Assembly (NCBI GenBank): GCA_964019695.1
Contig: OZ026517.1
Span: 53,313,672-53,377,671 of the forward strand
DNA length: 64,000 nt
Direction: 5' to 3'
Source of the DNA: Loripinus fragilis
Taxonomy: Eukaryota; Mollusca; Bivalvia; Lucinida; Lucinidae
Position numbers and translations under genes: made by a program. Shown here piece by piece: positions 61,132 through 64,000 of the stretch (positions are counted from its first letter, which is position 1; every line of letters starts with the position of its first letter). Under the pieces are notes generated by a model that did no database searches, had not been told where the DNA came from, and was given only the letters and a program-made list of their open reading frames with translations.

Positions 61132-62944
61132 CAGGGTTCCCACGAGCACTGGAAAACCTGGAAAATCACAAAAAAAAGTTCCATGCATGGAAAAATCATG
61201 GAATTTGAAAAAAACTGAAAAATCATGGAAAAATCATGGAATTTTGTGAAATAATTTGTGTGTTTGACTGCTTGTTTTCTGGCTTCTGGTGATTTAAGTT
61301 TTTATTATTGTTTCAAAATGCATGTTTGGTCCACAACAGGGCCTGCACTTGTTTTGCCTGATACTTTATAGTCAGATACATGTAGCCTTAAAATGTATGC
61401 AATTTAGGCATGTCAGAAGTATTCTTTTATTGGTATATAAGGTTCTAACCAAAATATATTCATACAGTTTTGAATGGAATGTAAAAGCCACATTGAATCA
61501 TTTGACCTATCAGATTCTTAATTTGCAGGGTAAATCATATAAAACAGGCATTTAAGCGGGCCCTACAATTCATACATTTTTGTTCTCCTACTTTTCCCTA
61601 CATAATCATGAAAATGCCTTACTGCTTTCCTCATTAATTGCTTGCCGGTGGGTCAGACTTCAGACTCTATGAAGGTTCCGACTTAAAGACTTATCTAATT
61701 TGATGAGATGGGAGTGGCCTGATGCTTTGGCTGTTGTCAGGCCCACCAGGGTTTACCTGTTGGGTCTCTTTTGCTCCGGTATTCAGTTTTATGTACTGTT
61801 GAGTCCTTATCTTTGCTTTATCTCCTTTTTATATCTTGATTTATATGTTTTAAGAGATGATGCATGGATAAGTTAGGGATCTTTCATGCAAACCAAAATC
61901 TATGCGTCTTGATCCACAACTGAACTAAGGATGAGGTTGGCGCTGTGAAACCGGTTTAAGCCCTCCAGTAAACTATTTTTACTGACCATTCCAAGGCAGT
62001 ACTTCTTTTGTGGATCATTTGTGTTATTTATGTCTTGTGATTGTCATGCTTTTGCGTCTGTTCATTGCTGCCTTGTGGTCACCTGCTGGGAAAGGGCTGA
62101 CCTCTTGGCTCTTGTTTGTGAAGTTTGTTGTGGTTTTGTTACTTTCCCATGTGGTGTCCTGCGTCAGGTGTGATACTTGATTGTATTGATTCTTGATCTT
62201 TGCCATCTTTCTTACTTTTACTATCCTAACTTTCTCACTTAAAATGTCATTTATGCAATAAAATTATCAAAAAAAAAATTCTGGATTGCTTCGCTAGCTC
62301 AGATTTCTCAATAATTAAACTTTTTTTGGGGTAAATGGCCACTCAATCTCTCACTTTGAAGTTTTCAGCTGCAGAAGTCATTCTGTTTTTGGATAATTTT
62401 ATTGTCACCACTTTTATCCTGCTTATTTTGATATATTATCATTAATTTAATGGCTCATTGTTATGAATTATTGGTTTGAAAAAGCCCTACTTTCCCTACC
62501 TTTTACATTGGATAATCCTTACTTTTTCAAAAAATTATCCTTACTTTTTACTTACTTTTGCGTGGAAGGGCAATTGAAAGCCTGAATAAAAGTTAATCAA
62601 AATACATCATCATAAAACTTTTTGAGCTATTTCAATTCAATCATCCAGGTAGTTTGGTGTTTCTGATTTTAAAATTGGCCATATAAGTGACCTTTTCAGC
62701 TAGTTATTTGGGAAAAGATATAGAATTATGAATTATTGAAAGAAATATTGAAAAGATATAAGAAAGACATGTTCTGATAACAGTTAGTCACACTTATGCT
62801 CAATGTGGTAAATAATACTGAGGATGCTGTGAAGAGGGGAGCTGGATGCCGTGCGTTAAATGATCATGGAAATTACATTATTGATCATGGAAAAATCATG
62901 GAAAAATCATGGAATTTTGTTTTTGAATTTCTGTGGGAACCCTG
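61132..62944. mobile_element. 1.8-kb DNA element inserted in the TRE-2 array
   Basis: CAGGGTTCCCAC and GTGGGAACCCTG are inverted ends. CACATA lies on both sides (61126-61131, 62945-62950); CACATACA is an equally valid 8-bp reading, because the element starts CA. Subterminal ATGGAAAAATCATGGAATTT motifs occur in the same direction at both ends. A family C repeat lies inside. No transposase. Confidence 0.85.
61875..62212 (-). repeat. Dispersed repeat family C, minus strand
   Basis: From GGGATCTTTCATGCAAACC to TTGATCTTTGCCATC, the complement of the copies at 27.7 and 32.8 kb, including GGTTTAAGCCCTCCAGTAAA and GTCACCTGCTGGGAAAGGGC. Confidence 0.78.
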
Positions 62945-64000
62945 CACATACAATAATTGGGTCACTGTGACCTTGAACTTGACCTCTGACCTAGTTTCTA
63001 GAAACTGCATTGAGTCTGGTGCATATCCTATATTCTTTGAGATAGGAATTCCAAATTTGGTGTGTATACGCATCTTGGGATGACGGAGTGTCACATGCCA
63101 TTTTTGGATCACTGTGACCTTGACCTCTGACCTAGTTTTAAGAATTATTGTGTTCCGAGCATATCTCTTATATTCTTTGAGTTAGGAATTCCAAATTTGG
63201 TGTGTGGATGCATCTTGGGATAGCGGAGTGTCATGTACCATTTTCCGGTCACTGTGACCTTGACCTCTGAGCTAGTTTTTAGAATAATCCTGTTTGGAGT
63301 ATATCTCTTATATTATTTGAGGTTGGAATCTCAAATTTTGTATGTGGATGCATCTTGGGTTGACAAAGTGTCGGGTACCATAATTGGGTCACTGTGACCT
63401 TGAACTTGACCTCTGACGTAGTTTCTAGAAATGCAATGAGTCTGGTGCATATCTCCTATATTCTTTGAGATAGGAATTCCAAATTTGGTGTGTAAATGCA
63501 TCTTGGGATTACGGGGTGTCACATACTATTTTTGGGTCACTATGACCTTGACCTCTGACCTAGTTTTAAGAATTATTGTGTTCCGAGCATATCTCTTATA
63601 TTCTTTGAGTTGGGAATTCCAAATTTGGTGTGTGGATGCATCTTGGGATAGCAGAGTGTCATGTACCATTTTCGGGTCACTGTGACCTTGACCTCTGACC
63701 TAGTTTTTAGAATAATCCTGTCCAGAGCAGGTCTCTTATATTATTTGAGGTAGGAATCTCAAATTTGGTGTGTGGATGCATCTTGGGATGACGAAGTGTC
63801 GTGTACCATGATTAAGTCATAGTGACCTTGAACTTGACCTCTGACCTAGTTTCTAGAAACTGGTGCATATCTCCTATATTCTTTGAAATAGAAATTCCAA
63901 ATTTGGTATGTAAATGCATCTTGGGATGCCTGAGTGTGGCAAACCATTTTTGGGTCACTGTGACCTGACCTAGTTTTTATGAAAGAGCATATCTCCAGAG
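62945..64000 (+). repeat. TRE-2 tandem array 2, continued to the window edge
   Basis: About eight units of 135-145 bp. Intact GGTCAnnnTGACC sites at 62960, 63247, 63387, 63535, 63675 and 63953, each followed by TTGACCTCTGACCTAG or a close variant. The array runs off the window. Confidence 0.88.

Noticed and set aside
57485..64000. Sixth WDR77 exon in the window
   Set aside because: Candidate acceptors (for example TTTTTTCCAG near 58027 and CACACAG near 60180) lead to a stop within one to eleven codons in the required phase. The exon probably lies beyond the window.

Overview
This is eukaryotic, AT-rich, repeat-dense DNA, most probably from a bivalve mollusc. The evidence is split genes with GT-AG introns, several tRNA-derived SINE families with target-site duplications, decayed LINEs of at least three kinds, and many foldback elements. 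It also has tandem-repeat-bearing elements that start AGCTCACCTGAGCC or GGGAGGCATATAGTAATCGC, a style I associate with clams and mussels. The species cannot be fixed from the sequence.

Two host genes are supported, both on the + strand. (1) 8294-9838 is an intronless-looking reading frame for a 514-residue protein with eight C2H2 zinc fingers. Its N-terminus is built from 138-bp coding repeats that carry SUMO-consensus lysines, followed by a PLDLS (CtBP-type) motif. (2) 23459-57484 holds the first five exons of WDR77/MEP50, the WD40 partner of PRMT5. All five join in frame across GT-AG introns. Intron 1 is about 30.3 kb and is a repeat nursery. The 3' half of the gene lies beyond the window.

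Layout: 1-8.3 kb has a frameshifted LINE ORF1, scraps of reverse transcriptase (one rearranged by an inversion) and two arrays of a TTTCGCCCC motif fused to a SINE tail. 8.3-9.8 kb is the zinc-finger gene. 10-18 kb holds foldback and TA-type MITEs and tandem-bearing elements, one split by a 497-bp foldback insertion. 18.6-21.1 kb is a decayed minus-strand LINE. 21-23.1 kb has hAT-like ends and a nested MITE. 23.5-53.8 kb is WDR77 intron 1. It contains a plus-strand LINE split by a 2-kb DNA element, long tandem arrays, SINEs, a minus-strand RTE-type LINE with two SINE insertions, a 56-bp perfect palindrome and an array at 46.6-48.3 kb. 53.8-57.5 kb holds exons 2-5. 57.5-64 kb is intron 5, with a hAT-type element (8-bp target duplication) and a second copy of the 46.6-kb array split by a 1.8-kb DNA element.

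The most unusual signal is in the two GGGAGGCAT arrays. Their roughly 140-bp monomers repeatedly carry GGTCACTGTGACC, which matches the canonical vertebrate oestrogen-response palindrome. A DR1 and an extended AGGTCA half-site follow it. Twelve intact GGTCAnnnTGACC palindromes occur in about 3 kb of array. A second, unrelated element family (13.9-15.4 kb) carries a DR1/PPRE-like block. Transposable elements here may therefore be spreading nuclear-receptor-type sites, including inside WDR77. Binding is inference; the motifs are seen directly.
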